A stretch of 64,000 nucleotides of DNA from Psychrobacter sp. JCM 18903 (GCF_000586475.1 NZ_BAWJ01000007.1:111669-175668); one strand, 5' to 3'. Positions 51,601 to 62,593 are shown, numbered from the stretch's first letter. The notes: generated from the letters alone by a model not told the origin. Numbers and translations: made by a program.

Positions 51601-52428
51601 CTAGCGTGTCCCCAGCCCATTTAGCAGCGGCTGACGCACACTGATGACTGGGGTATCTTGGGGTGCTTGCCCTTTATACTCAGGCATACTTTCTAATAAA
51701 CGCTGCGTCAAACTGACATCCAACATATTATCGCCGTCGATATATAAGTCGCCCAAGCGCTTATCTTGATTGTTTAATAAATTGATATGGAGCAGGTTTT
51801 TATTGTTTTTTTGCTCGGCACTTAACTCAGCACGCATCGCAGGCATGGTCAGATAAAAAACCTTGCCACCGCTAGGATAACCTATCTCACCGCCGACCCA
51901 TGTCAGCTGACCATCGGCTTGAGTAAAACCAGATGGATCTTTTGTTGAAGCATTTTCTGCTGCAGCACTTGAGCCAGACTGACGGCTGAGCGAGACATTA
52001 TTGACCTGAATCGGTGTATTGGGCAATTGCCAATCAACCAAACTTGCCAACGTCTCAGGTGCTATCTTACCGCTCATATTATCCATTTGCCATGAGTTGG
52101 CGCCTATCTTTACTTGTCCATTGAGGCGAGTTTGTGCTGAATTGATATCGACCTCTGCACTTATCTTACCCAATAACAAATGCCATGGCTGCCACGACCA
52201 TTCTGCCGTACCTGTGAGCGGTGTGGCTGCTAAAGGCATCTGCCAGATAACGGAGCCTTGCCATAAATTACCCGACACATGCTGTACATAAGGCGTTTCG
52301 GGAGCATACTTTTCAAGCAGCCACGCCGCTGGCATTTGCAATACAGCAAATAATGCAAATAATACAAACCCAACCAGCCACCACAGCTTACGAGGGCGCT
52401 TATGAGACGACGCAGATACTTGGGGCAC
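51601..52428 (-). CDS. gspN: Type II secretion system protein GspN
   Basis: Accessory inner-membrane protein of type II secretion, about 275 residues. One N-terminal membrane helix (LWWLVGFVLFALFAVLQMPAAW) precedes a periplasmic domain with VSGNLWQGSVIW, WSWQPWHLLLGKISAEV and FYLTMPAMRAELSAE, all typical of GspN. A longer frame opens at an ATG at 52524, but that start lies inside the loop of a strong terminator. The GTG at 52428 is therefore preferred. It is followed without a gap by gspC. Confidence 0.85.
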   Translation of the reverse strand: MPQVSASSHKRPRKLWWLVGFVLFALFAVLQMPAAWLLEKYAPETPYVQHVSGNLWQGSVIWQMPLAATPLTGTAEWSWQPWHLLLGKISAEVDINSAQTRLNGQVKIGANSWQMDNMSGKIAPETLASLVDWQLPNTPIQVNNVSLSRQSGSSAAAENASTKDPSGFTQADGQLTWVGGEIGYPSGGKVFYLTMPAMRAELSAEQKNNKNLLHINLLNNQDKRLGDLYIDGDNMLDVSLTQRLLESMPEYKGQAPQDTPVISVRQPLLNGLGTR

Positions 52429-52495
52429 GGTTACATAACTCTTATATAAGACAAAAACGTCATTATCATAACAAACAATGGCATACAGATGACAG

Positions 52496-52549
52496 AAAAA
52501 AAGCCAGTATCTTTTTACCAACATAATGGCAATAAAGATACTGGCTTTT
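52496..52549 (-). terminator. Strong terminator upstream of gspN (hns terminator)
   Basis: AAAAGCCAGTATCTTT at 52499-52514 pairs perfectly with AAAGATACTGGCTTTT at 52534-52549, and the leftward transcript ends in a T run. It lies about 210 bases past the hns stop and just ahead of gspN. It could also work rightwards. Confidence 0.9.
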
Positions 52550-52757
52550 CTCAGCTTCTAAGACGAAAGGGCTATCACGATCAAACGCTATGATTGCACA
52601 CAAATCATGAGAAACAAGCCCGATGATCAGAGTAGATATAACATGGCGCTTTTTTAAAACAGAACTTGTTTAAACAAGCGCGTATTTTAAATAGCCTTTG
52701 GTAAAAATTGCACCTTACTAAATCTAAACCGACATCATCTTGTTAGCCACCACACTA

Positions 52758-53081
52758 TTAGATAGCAAAATCTTCGATACTACGACCTGCTGCTAGCGCT
52801 TCAACCAACCACGTTGGCTTGCGACCACGGCCAGTCCATGTTTCTTCGTTGTTGTCAGTATTGCGATACTTGATGCTGCGTTTTTTCTCTAGCGTTTCAC
52901 CAGCTTTTAGAATCTCTTCGATAGAGGCATTGCTGTCTTCTGCAATTTTCTCAAACTGCATATAAGCGTCATACAAACGCTGATGTTGTTTTTTGGCAAT
53001 AAGCTGCTGGGCATTTTCAGTGATGGCACGTAGCTCATCAACGTTCAGGTTTTCTAAATCAATGGCGGTATTTTTGCTCAT
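52758..53081 (-). CDS. hns: H-NS-family nucleoid protein
   Basis: Silences AT-rich DNA and shapes the nucleoid. The 107 residues have an N-terminal dimerising helix region (VDELRAITENAQQLIAKKQHQRLYDAYMQFEKIAED) and the C-terminal DNA-binding domain (IKYRN...WTGRGRKPTWLVEAL) with the RGRKP hook that enters the minor groove. Length and sequence fit Moraxellaceae H-NS. A 430-base AT-rich region lies upstream. Confidence 0.93.
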   Translation of the reverse strand: MSKNTAIDLENLNVDELRAITENAQQLIAKKQHQRLYDAYMQFEKIAEDSNASIEEILKAGETLEKKRSIKYRNTDNNEETWTGRGRKPTWLVEALAAGRSIEDFAI

Positions 53082-53511
53082 AATAAATCCAACTGTAAGA
53101 TAAAAAATATAACCTTAATAGATATTATTCACTATTAAGAACTAAGAATGACGTATTCATCATTAAATACAACGATGAATGTCACAAATCGATATTTTTT
53201 CAACCAAATAAAATATTGTTAGCCACAATACCTAAGGGCGTAGATAATATAAACAAAAAACCTTGCTATCACAACAGTAGATTATTATATCTACTATAAC
53301 AAAAGTCAGTGAATAGTAAAATCGGGTAAATGAAAAACCACTATTTATTTAATAGTTATTCATAAACAGTTATTAATTTTAAGATAAAACCAGTCTCTAT
53401 AAACAATGTCCTAAAAACGGTTAAATGAATAACTCAGCAAACATAAATCCATTAAAAATAGCAACCGATTGTTTCCATATATACCTACCGATTAGTCAAA
53501 AATGCCATTGA
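53082..53511. other. AT-rich region upstream of hns
   Basis: About 430 bases, very AT-rich, between hns and the first BLUF gene (both leftward). It holds the hns promoter and could be a self-silencing region, as H-NS commonly binds its own promoter. No gene or hairpin called. Confidence 0.45.
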
Positions 53512-53948
53512 TTAATCATGCTGATCGCTAAGCTCATTCATCAAATTATAGGCTGCTTCGGCGCTCAATAAATAGGGATTAAAATCAATCGTTGTCGAAT
53601 ATTTTAAATAAATCGCCGCATTTTTTTCAGTCGGTGAAGCATAATTCATGGACCATTTAGACCATGCTCGATGCTTTAACTCACGTGTTTCAATAACCTG
53701 TAAGTCATGATGACGCGGATCAGTAATTAAACTATATAACAGACGATTGATCTCTGCTCTTGGCCCTTCAATGGTTTGCAAAAAATAATCTTTATTAAAC
53801 GTCAGCATACCAGTGATGCCATTGGCGGCATTATTTACTTGTGCTTGCTGCAAGATTTCGTTGAAGTCGTTGGCCGATACATCTGGTTGGCACGGCTAGC
53901 GTATGTCATGCTCATCAAAATGTGTGCATCTTCCATTGCTGATGTCAT
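53512..53948 (-). CDS. BLUF-domain blue-light receptor 1, one frameshift
   Basis: Short FAD-binding photoreceptor, about 146 residues after correction. BLUF features: the Tyr in HILMSMTYASRAN (flavin-contacting Tyr), Asn in NNAANGITGMLTF, Gln in YFLQTIEGPR, and the Trp/Met pair in AWSKWSMNYA that moves on illumination. The frame breaks near 53892 (GCCAACCAGATG, probably one C missing), early in the domain. There is no attached output domain, as in Acinetobacter BlsA. A second BLUF gene lies 62 bases upstream. Confidence 0.86.
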
Positions 53949-54010
53949 ATCTTATCTCTTGTAAAATGTCATGGGTGTGATGGTTCTTAGCTTTTATAAA
54001 CGTCAGTCAA

Positions 54011-54490
54011 TTAGCCAATAGAAAACCATGGTTTCTTCTTTTTGGCGGCGCTCACTGCTTCTTGCTCTTGAAGGTCTGATAACGTCTCAATCAACATCAT
54101 GATTTGATTGGTGTTCATCAAATAAGGATTAAACTGAGTACCTGTCGAAAATTTGAGCGCAAGTCCTTTGTTTTCATCGCTCGGAATCAAATATTTCATT
54201 GACCATTTACTCCAATGGCGCAGCTCTACTTCACGGCATTCGATGATTTGTAAGGCATGATGCCGATCATCTTTAACCAGTTTTCTGAGCAATTCATTGA
54301 TGACGGGTCTCGCCCCTTCAATACTTTGCAAAAAATAATTGTGATTGAACACCAAAGCACCCGTAATACCATTGCGCTCATTGTTTTGCTGAGCTTGTGT
54401 CAGGATGCGCGTTACTTCACCTTTAGGATTGTCGGTGTTATAACGGCTAATATAAGTTAAACGTAGAATAATATGCTCGCCATGATGCAT
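54011..54490 (-). CDS. BLUF-domain blue-light receptor 2
   Basis: Second stand-alone BLUF protein, about 159 residues from the ATG at 54490; a TTG at 54541 would add 17. Key residues are present: Tyr in ILRLTYISRYN, Asn in NNERNGITGALVF, Gln in YFLQSIEGARP, and HWSKWSMKYL with Trp and Met. The C-terminus adds a short Lys-rich tail (AAKKKKPW). The frame is intact. The two BLUF proteins differ in many positions, so the duplication is old. Output partners are unknown. Confidence 0.88.
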   Translation of the reverse strand: MHHGEHIILRLTYISRYNTDNPKGEVTRILTQAQQNNERNGITGALVFNHNYFLQSIEGARPVINELLRKLVKDDRHHALQIIECREVELRHWSKWSMKYLIPSDENKGLALKFSTGTQFNPYLMNTNQIMMLIETLSDLQEQEAVSAAKKKKPWFSIG

Positions 54491-54643
54491 TTTTAGGCGA
54501 TTTAATTCTGAAAGCTCAGCTGATTCCACAAAACACTCCAATTAGTTTGCTAAATTTTTCACCTATCACTACCCAGCTACTGTCTTTTATAACCGAGTAT
54601 TTGTGGTATAAGTCATTTTTTTATAACATAAGTCGCGTATATA

Positions 54644-55270
54644 TTAACGTTGAATTTTTTTGATAAAATCATTCATGCCACGCGATAAATTACTGCTACT
54701 GGTGCTCTGTATCTCTTTGACCAAGCTCAATAATTGCGAGCTATCCCCGCATTGTTCTAAACTCAACAAGTAACCCCAAGCTTCTACTGGTGGTGCGTTT
54801 TTCTCAATATAGTTGGCCAACTCTGACTTTATCGTTTCGTAGCTCGCACCAGACAACCTAGCCTTGAAAATACTACTGATTGATTTCTTGCCTAATGCTG
54901 CCATTTTATTGAGACCTTTATCATTAAAGGTGCGATCAAACTCTGTCTCAATACTTCTTTCAGACGACGATGCTTGAGACTGATCAGCCGTCGGTGCTTG
55001 CGGCGCAGTGGATGTTTGGGGGGTAGCATTATCAGCGCCCACTATCTCTACACACTCAAGCCCTAACAGCAACTCAAATAGTGGTGCAACACCGCCAAAA
55101 TCGGCAAACATTTTGCTACGGTCAAGCGTATCAAGATAGCTTTGATACGTGCGTTTGCCATCGATCATAATGAGCAAGGTTCTCGCTTCACGCGGCAATA
55201 TGCCGAGACTCTGAGATTTAATCTCTTCTCTGCCCAAATCAGTTTTTTGAAACACATCACCATCTTTCAT
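54644..55270 (-). CDS. Unrecognised soluble protein upstream of BLUF genes
   Basis: A 208-residue soluble protein. The first 80 residues (KTDLGREEIKSQSLGILPREARTLLIMIDGKRTYQSYL) resemble a small winged-helix-like module I recall from uncharacterised proteobacterial proteins. A Gln/Ser/Ala/Pro-rich linker (about 82-105) and a helical C-terminal half (FDRTFNDKGLNKMAALGKKSI) follow. No signal peptide. It is upstream of and codirectional with the BLUF genes, 102 bases away, so a joint light-response role is possible but not shown. Confidence 0.65.
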   Translation of the reverse strand: MKDGDVFQKTDLGREEIKSQSLGILPREARTLLIMIDGKRTYQSYLDTLDRSKMFADFGGVAPLFELLLGLECVEIVGADNATPQTSTAPQAPTADQSQASSSERSIETEFDRTFNDKGLNKMAALGKKSISSIFKARLSGASYETIKSELANYIEKNAPPVEAWGYLLSLEQCGDSSQLLSLVKEIQSTSSSNLSRGMNDFIKKIQR

Positions 55271-55958
55271 TCTTTGTACTCAGCACTAGCAGTAAGGTGG
55301 GCACTTTTATAGTCAATTGATTATAAAAGCGTGACAGCTTTAACCTTTCACATTGAACCAACCCTGTCCTAAGCGGTCGACCAAATGAATTTTTATTATT
55401 TCAGCCATTGAACAGTCAAATTTTGACTTTTTGTTGGTTAATAAAAATCACTTTAAATCAAAGCCCCACATTTAATATTGTTTGAATTATTGATTCGAGT
55501 GGATTATATCAACCCATTTAATGAACCGTTAGCACTAATTAAATCCAATAGAACAGACGGTCTATATAGGATATGAAAGGTAGTTTTCATAAATTTCAAT
55601 ATAAAATTTGATAAAATAATGAGAATAAAAAAATCGATAAACTCAATAAGGCAGACTACTATTTATCCGTTTTATCTTCTTACTAAATCGTTTACCACCC
55701 AATAATTAATTTTCTATTCTTTCAAATAACTATCAGGTTACAACTATAAAAACCAACAAACGTTTTACTTTTTTAGCGAGATAATATCGCAATTGACAAA
55801 GTCTATCTTTCCTAATGCGCTCACTCTCATATGACCTTTATGTGCACTATAGAAAATTTATTTTTTTAAATTATTTATCACTAGGCATAAAAAAAACCCT
55901 GCAATTGCAGGGTCTTCTATAGATTATTCTTAACAAATAACTCTATGTCTTATCATCA
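55271..55958. other. Intergenic region with ssb terminator
   Basis: About 690 AT-rich bases between ssb and the unknown 208-residue gene. Apart from the terminator at 55896-55913 I see no gene. Several short AT-rich palindromes exist but nothing specific. Confidence 0.5.
55889..55913 (-). terminator. ssb terminator
   Basis: ACCCTGCAATTGCAGGGT is a perfect 18-base palindrome; the leftward transcript continues into eight T residues. It lies 46 bases past the ssb stop. Confidence 0.92.
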
Positions 55959-56582
55959 TCAGAACGGAATATCATCATCGACAGGGCCATCTGGCATTGC
56001 TGTTGGCTTTGACTGTGCAGGCTTTTGCGCAGGTTGATTGAATTGATTCTGCTGAGCAGGTGCGCCTTGATTGTTAAAGCTGTTTTGACCACCTTGAGCA
56101 GCTGACTGGTTGTAACCGCCTTGCTGTGCTGGCTGATTGTTTGCTTGCTGACCAAAGTTGTTTTGATTGCTTTGACCACCTTGATTGCCATAGCCACCAC
56201 CTTGACCCTGATTTTGACCGCCAAAGCTATTATCACTTTGACCACCAGTCGCACCATCTAGCATTTGCATTTGCTCAGCACGAATCTCAGTAATATAACG
56301 GTCTTGACCATTGGGATCTTGATATTTACGGGTACGCAAACTGCCTTCGATATAAACTTTACTGCCTTTACGCAAATACTGCGCGGCAATTTCACCCAAA
56401 CGATTAAATAGAGAAATACGATGCCATTCCGTCGCTTCTCTTTTTTCGCCGCTTTGCTTGTCGGTCCACTGCTCTGACGTTGCAACCGAGATATTGGTCA
56501 CACTACCGCCGTTATTAAATTGACGTGCCTCAGGGTCTGCTCCAAGGTTACCGATGATGATAACTTTATTAACTCCGCGCAT
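55959..56582 (-). CDS. ssb: Single-stranded DNA-binding protein
   Basis: Coats single-stranded DNA in replication and repair. The 207 residues contain the N-terminal OB fold ([52 protein letters not shown]), a long Gln/Asn/Gly-rich linker with GGYNQ- and QGG-type repeats (about 118-190), and the acidic partner-binding tail DDDIPF. The frame is intact. The linker's repetitiveness is typical for Moraxellaceae. Confidence 0.96.
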   Translation of the reverse strand: MRGVNKVIIIGNLGADPEARQFNNGGSVTNISVATSEQWTDKQSGEKREATEWHRISLFNRLGEIAAQYLRKGSKVYIEGSLRTRKYQDPNGQDRYITEIRAEQMQMLDGATGGQSDNSFGGQNQGQGGGYGNQGGQSNQNNFGQQANNQPAQQGGYNQSAAQGGQNSFNNQGAPAQQNQFNQPAQKPAQSKPTAMPDGPVDDDIPF

Positions 56583-56850
56583 GATACCGTCCTTTTACTT
56601 ATGAATAATTTTATGAATCGCTTTAATGACTGTGCAGCTAAGCGCATTCATTAATGATTTTACTGTAATCAATTTTTATTGGAATATCTACAAGCTATCT
56701 ATTAAAGACGACAATCTATGTCGTCTAGATATATATTATAATTTTTGGGTTTAAAAAACCATGATATTGCTATTTTGCCATTTTATTAAGCGAATTAATA
56801 CTATTACCAGTTACTGACTTATCAACTCACTCTGTCCTTTATAAACTTAT

Positions 56851-57457
56851 TTAGAATCATTGCTCTCGTTATTGCGATGCATACTCAAGGTGACGCTACC
56901 CAGCTCTACGCCAAATTTTTCATGACTGAGCGATTGAGCATGACGTTTTTATCAACCAGATACATCCAGTCATCAAAATTCACTTTGTAGGTTTTATCCT
57001 CAACGGGTAGCTCTAACAAGTAATTCCAATGCAAGGTATTGCCAACCACTTCCCCTGTTGCCTCGCCAATGACATCGCCTGCTGTGCCTTTCCAGCTACC
57101 ATCAGCTTGTTTGGTCAATCGCCATATACGCTGTGATTTTGACCCATCTGCCCATGCGAACTTCTCATCTAAAACGATGACATTATCGCCTTCGTGAGTA
57201 GCATCAATATCGACGTAAAAGCGTTTTTTGACCTCGCCATTGCGACCTTGAAACATGCCCCAACCATCGATTTGACCTGAGAAGAACTCATGCATATCGA
57301 GCGTGGGCGTGCTGTTCTGATAGGCCTGAATGTTTTGTGTGGCGCAACCTGAGAGTAGTAACGTGGCTGATAGACCAAGACCTATCGAAAATTTAGCCAC
57401 TGCTCGAGGCGCAATATTTTTTCTGACAACATCAGACAACATCGTAAACTTACTCAT
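56851..57457 (-). CDS. DUF3833-family lipoprotein, one frameshift
   Basis: Corrected product of about 202 residues. The signal segment reads AKFSIGLGLSATLLLSGC with the lipobox Cys near residue 38; an earlier Met start gives a long positively charged leader. DUF3833 pattern: LDMHEFFSGQIDGWGMFQGRNGEVKKRFYVDI, then FAWADGSKSQRIWRL and YKVNFDDWMYLVDKNVMLNRSVM. The frame breaks near 56920 (ATGAAAAATTTGG, one base short); restoring it gives the usual KFGVELGSVTLSMHR ending at the TAA at 56851. Function is unknown in the family. Confidence 0.84.
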
Positions 57458-57593
57458 ATTAATTCCTTTTAAATAGAGATAAAGATTTAGCGTTCACTTA
57501 TTAATAATGGCTGTCTATCTAGTCGTTGTCTACTCAGTTTTTGCCTATCCAACCTTATCTCTACTCGCCTAAGTACGTTGCCCATACCCTTTG

Positions 57594-58958
57594 TTAAATA
57601 TCTAGCGGACTCTGTGCCAAACTCGATAACTGCATGCGCGAGTCATCTGTCAATTGTGTCTTGTCTAATTTTAAATAAGCCACTTGCTCTTTTGCCATCA
57701 CGACCAGCTCATCCACGCCATCTACCGCCAGCATTTGCCGTGACCAGTCTTGGATATTGATATTTTTAGGAATAGTGACGGTCGTACTTGATAAATACGG
57801 TGGCTGAGCAATCGGAATGATAATGAGTAGTGCCACGCCCATAATGACGGCTAAAATACCCCACGCCAGCAAATTCGGCTGACTTAATAACAAACCACCC
57901 ATCGCCCCGCCGACAAAAGCGCCGAAGAACTGGCTGGATGAATTTAGCCCCATCGCAGTGGCTTTATTGGCGACTGGGGCGCGCTTAGATATCCATGATG
58001 GAATCGTTGCCTCAAGCAAGTTAAAGCCCATAAAGTACAATAACAGACCTAATATAATACCAACGCCAACCTGACTACCAATAGCCAATATCGCTAAAGC
58101 AGCGGTCATCAGCGCAATCGCGCCTAAGAATACTTGGCGCATTTTGCGTTTCTTTTCAGCGATGATAATAAAAGGAATGGCGACGGCAAAACCGATAAAT
58201 AATAAAGGCAAATAAACCAAGCCTTGCTGACGTACCGACAACCCCATCACTTCATTAAGCTGATGCGGCAATATCACAAATATCGCCGTCATGGTCAGAT
58301 GCAGAGCAAAAATACCGATATGTAGGCGGTTTAAATCGCCGATTTTGAGGACGGTCGCTAATTGTTGACCAATCGATTTATTGTCTAAATTGTGTTTAAG
58401 CACTCGTAGCGGTGTCGGCACAAACAACAATAACAGCATCGCCAATACGGCAAAGCCTGAGGTCAACCAAAATAAACCAGAGATACCTAGCGAGCCAACC
58501 AATAACGGACCAAAGGCAAAAGCAAGCATAATAGAAGTCGCGATAGTCAAGCCCATCGTCGCCATCGCTTTGGTACGCATTTCTTCGCGCGTCACATCAG
58601 CCAATAATGCCATCAATACTGCAGATACCGCGCCACTACCTGCCAGCGCCCGACCAATGATAACCTCGTAAATATCAGTCGCATTTGCCGCAATGATACC
58701 GCCGAGAGCAAATAAGATGAGTCCTAAAAAGATAATCGGCTTACGCGGGAATTTATCCGCAGCAAGACTCATAGGAATCTGAAATATCGCCTGTCCCAGT
58801 CCATAAATACCGACCGCCAAACCAATCAAAAACGGCGTCGCGTGCGTATAATTGTCACCATATACAGAAAACACAGGCACAATCATAAACAGACCAATCA
58901 TCCGCAAAGCAAATATACCACCGACCCCGAGGATTGCCCGTTTTTCTACGCTATTCAT
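57594..58958 (-). CDS. yajR: YajR-like major facilitator transporter
   Basis: Inner-membrane transporter of 454 residues with 12 predicted helices. The MFS motif A is in LAADKFPRKPIIFLG and the helix 4 arginine motif in IIGRALAGSGAVSAVLMALLADVTREEMR. After the last helix (about residue 390) there is a soluble C-terminal domain of about 60 residues (INIQDWSRQMLAVDGVDELVVMAKEQVAYLKLDK). This matches the ferredoxin-like YAM domain that distinguishes E. coli YajR. Substrate is unknown. The frame is intact. Confidence 0.85.
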   Translation of the reverse strand: MNSVEKRAILGVGGIFALRMIGLFMIVPVFSVYGDNYTHATPFLIGLAVGIYGLGQAIFQIPMSLAADKFPRKPIIFLGLILFALGGIIAANATDIYEVIIGRALAGSGAVSAVLMALLADVTREEMRTKAMATMGLTIATSIMLAFAFGPLLVGSLGISGLFWLTSGFAVLAMLLLLFVPTPLRVLKHNLDNKSIGQQLATVLKIGDLNRLHIGIFALHLTMTAIFVILPHQLNEVMGLSVRQQGLVYLPLLFIGFAVAIPFIIIAEKKRKMRQVFLGAIALMTAALAILAIGSQVGVGIILGLLLYFMGFNLLEATIPSWISKRAPVANKATAMGLNSSSQFFGAFVGGAMGGLLLSQPNLLAWGILAVIMGVALLIIIPIAQPPYLSSTTVTIPKNINIQDWSRQMLAVDGVDELVVMAKEQVAYLKLDKTQLTDDSRMQLSSLAQSPLDI

Positions 58959-59666
58959 ACTTGCCTCACTGGTTCGTCATTGCTGATTTATCACTACTGC
59001 GCTGCTTATACTATTGTGATGCTATCAAGACTTTAGCTACAAATTAAGCCCACTAGTATAAGACATTCGCCGTTTGCGTGCCGAGACTTTTGTCTTATTG
59101 GTGCAGCCTCCCATACCTCCTCAACCCAAGCCATTCATATTACGCGATTATTTTGTTACCAACTGCATCGGATGCGCAATCACACCTTGAATAATGCGGT
59201 CGCCATGACAATAAAGTAAGGCGTCATAAATATTATTGCTCGTCAGCTAGAGCGATCGCTTAGATGACAAACTCCTCTATAAAACGACATTTTGGTCAAA
59301 ACCATGACAAAAGATGACTACTACTTAACATTGATTTGATTTAGATTTGCTTAGTCATACGAAAACCAATCACCTCAAAGGCTGTAGAATAAGAAAACAG
59401 CAAAATGAACGCCAAGCAGCATACTGCTCAGCAATTATAAAAATTAAAACAGTAAATTAGGCATCTATAGCTCTCACTTCATCAACGTATGAACACTTTA
59501 TAAAAATATTATTTATAACAAAATCTTTGATAATAAAACTATTTATAACCACATTATAAACTTACGAAATATTCACGTTTTTAACCGACCATTTAATTGA
59601 TTCATATTTACCTTTTAATTTGAGATATTTTCAATCCCCTTTTAGCAAATAGGAAACCTAACACCG
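58959..59666. other. Divergent intergenic region, yajR and uvrA
   Basis: About 708 bases hold the divergent promoters. On the minus strand, 59148-59243 reads as a coding-like tail (NNIYDALLYCHGDRIIQG and onward, ending in TAA) without a start; this may be a gene remnant. No LexA-type SOS box was seen before uvrA. The last 200 bases are very AT-rich. Confidence 0.45.
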
Positions 59667-62571
59667 ATGGCACACGAGTATATTAAGGTTCGCGGCGCAC
59701 GCACTCATAATCTAAAAAATATCGATTTAGACATTCCACGAGATAAGTTTGTGGTCATTACGGGTTTATCAGGCTCTGGTAAATCGTCATTGGCTTTTGA
59801 TACGCTGTATGCCGAAGGGCAACGTCGTTATGTCGAAAGCTTATCGGCCTATGCGCGTCAGTTCCTCTCGCAAATGGAGAAGCCTGACGTCGATAGCATA
59901 GAAGGCTTGTCGCCAGCAATTGCTATCGAGCAAAAATCGACAAACCATAACCCGCGCTCAACCGTGGGCACGATTACCGAGATTTACGACTATCTGCGCC
60001 TGCTATATGCCCGTATCGGTACGCCTTACTGCCCAGAGCACGGCGAGCCGATGGTCGCGCAATCGGTCACCGAGATGGTCGATCAAGTCATGGCGTTGCC
60101 AGAAGACACCAAACTCATGATCTTGGCACCGGTGATTCGCGAGCGTAAAGGTGAGCATACCGTCTTGCTTGAGCAACTGATTGGTCAAGGTTTCGTGCGC
60201 GTACGCGTTGATGGTCACGTGTATGATACCGATGAGCTACCGACACTCGATAAAAAGAAAAAACACACCATCGAAGTAGTGGTTGACCGCTTTAAAGTCC
60301 GTGATGATTTGGGCAACCGTGTCGCTGAGAGCTTAGAGACGGCACTACGTTTGGGTCAAGGACTGGTGACGCTGCACTTTATGGATGGCAACCCAAAAGA
60401 AGGCGGTGACGACAACCAAGTCATGTCCGCCAAGCACTCTTGCCCTGTCTGTGATCGCGCCGTGCCTGAGCTTGAGCCGCGTATGTTCAGTTTTAATAAC
60501 CCATACGGCGCGTGTCCAAGCTGTGATGGTCTGGGCAAACGCCAGTATTTTGCCGCTGAAAAACTCATTACCCATCACGAAAAGTCACTCAACCAAGGCG
60601 CGATCAATGGTTGGGACAAACGTCATGCCTACTATTTTGGTTTGCTGAGTACTGTATGCAAACACTTCAAAATCGATATGGATATGCCGTGGCAAGACCT
60701 CGCCAAAAAGCAGCAAGATATCATCATGCATGGCTCAGGCAAAGAAAAGCTGACCTTTAACTTTACCGATGAGCGTGGTCGCAAGACCAACAAGACCGTA
60801 CCCTTTGAAGGCGTGCTGCCTTATCTAGAGCGCCGCTATGCGAAAACGCAAAGTAACCTCGTGCGTGATGAGTTGGCCAAATACTTAGCTGATACCACCT
60901 GTAATGTTTGTGATGGTGCGCGTCTGAATGAAATCTCGCGCAATGTCCGTGTTGATGACCAAACCATCGCTGACATCGTTAAGCTTTCTATTGGCGACTC
61001 TGCCGACTATTATAAAACGCTAAAAATCGACGGTCATAAAGGCGAAGTCGCCGAAAAAATCTTTAAAGAGATCAATGAGCGTTTAAACTTCCTTGTCAGC
61101 GTCGGTCTTGATTATTTGACCCTTGCCCGCTCTGCAGAAACTCTATCAGGCGGTGAAGCACAGCGTATCAGGCTTGCCAGCCAAATCGGTGCCGGTCTCA
61201 TGGGCGTCATGTATGTGCTTGATGAACCGTCCATCGGTCTACATCAGCGTGACAATGATCGCCTGCTCAAAACCCTCACACGCTTACGTGATTTGGGTAA
61301 TACTGTACTCGTCGTCGAGCATGACGAAGATGCCATTCGCCAAGCAGATCATGTGATTGATATCGGTATTGGTGCAGGTGTACATGGCGGTCATATTATC
61401 GCTCAGGCACGGTCGATGACATCATGGCAAACAAAGAATCGCTGACTGGACAATATATGTCTGGTAAGAAGAGAATCGAGATTCCAGCCATTCGTCATAA
61501 AGCCAAGACGATGGATGTTGAAATCACAGGTAAGGCCAAAGCTCAAAAAGTTCCGATGACGATTGAGCTCAAAGGTGCGTCAGGCAATAACTTGCATGAT
61601 GTAGATTTGACCATTCCCATTGGTATTATGACTTGTATCACGGGTGTCTCAGGTTCGGGCAAATCAACTTTGATCAACCGTACCCTTATGCCATTGGCAG
61701 CGACTCAGTTAAACAATGCCTCAACGCTGATTGCTGATAAACATGAGAGCATCAGTGGACTTGAGCACTTGGATAAAATGGTCGATATCGATCAAAGTCC
61801 GATTGGTCGTACGCCGCGCTCAAACCCAGCGACTTATACCGGCGTGTTTACCCCTGTGCGCGAGATGTTTGCCCAAACGCAAGAAGCACGCGCCCGTGGT
61901 TACAAACCGGGTCGCTTTAGCTTCAACGTAAAAGGCGGACGCTGTGAGATGTGCCAAGGTGATGGTCTCATCAAAGTTGAGATGCATTTCTTACCAGATA
62001 TGTATGTTCCTGTGATACCTGTGAAGGCAAACGCTACAACCGCGAGACCTTAGAGATTCACTATAAAGGTAAAAATATCGCCGACGTGCTAGATATGACG
62101 GTTGAAGATGCGACTGAATTTTTCTCAGCGATACCAGCGATCTATCGTCGTCTGCAAGCTTTGATGGATGTTGGTCTTAGCTACATCCGTTTGGGTCAGT
62201 CTGCGCCAACGCTATCTGGCGGTGAAGCGCAACGGGTCAAACTGGCTCGTGAGCTGGCCAAGCGTGATACTGGACAGACGCTGTATATCTTGGATGAGCC
62301 AACCACTGGTTTGCATTTCCACGATATCGATAAGCTGCTGCATATCTTGCATGCCCTACGCGATAAAGGTAACACTATCGTCGTCATCGAGCATAATTTG
62401 GACGTCATCAAAACGGCGGATTGGGTGATTGACCTAGGCCCTGAAGGTGGTAAAGGTGGTGGTATGATCATCGCTGAAGGCACGCCTGAACAAGTAGCTG
62501 AAGTCACAGAATCCTACACGGGTATATTCTTAAAGCCGATGCTTGAGCAAGGCATGAAAGAAGTCAGCTAA
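59667..62571 (+). CDS. uvrA: Excinuclease ABC subunit A, two frameshifts
   Basis: Damage-recognising ATPase of nucleotide excision repair. The corrected product is about 969 residues, the normal size. The first ATPase half has Walker [10 protein letters not shown] (about residue 31), the zinc motif [13 protein letters not shown]...CPSCDG, and the signature [18 protein letters not shown] with [12 protein letters not shown]. The second half has [14 protein letters not shown], the zinc module CEMCQGDG...CDTCEG, and [18 protein letters not shown] with [13 protein letters not shown]. The frame breaks near 61407 (CTCAGGCACGG, probably one G missing) and near 62013 (TTCCTGTGATACC, one base missing). 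Both lie between intact motifs. Confidence 0.95.
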
Positions 62572-62593
62572 TACACGCTAGTAAATGATTAAT

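Noticed and set aside
55959..56257. An overlapping 104-codon frame inside ssb
   Set aside because: It is a shadow of the repetitive Gln/Asn/Gly-rich linker; the ssb frame has the OB fold and DDDIPF tail.
59400..59666. Possible SOS (LexA) box before uvrA
   Set aside because: No CTGT-N8-ACAG-like palindrome was found, and relatives such as Acinetobacter lack a typical LexA.
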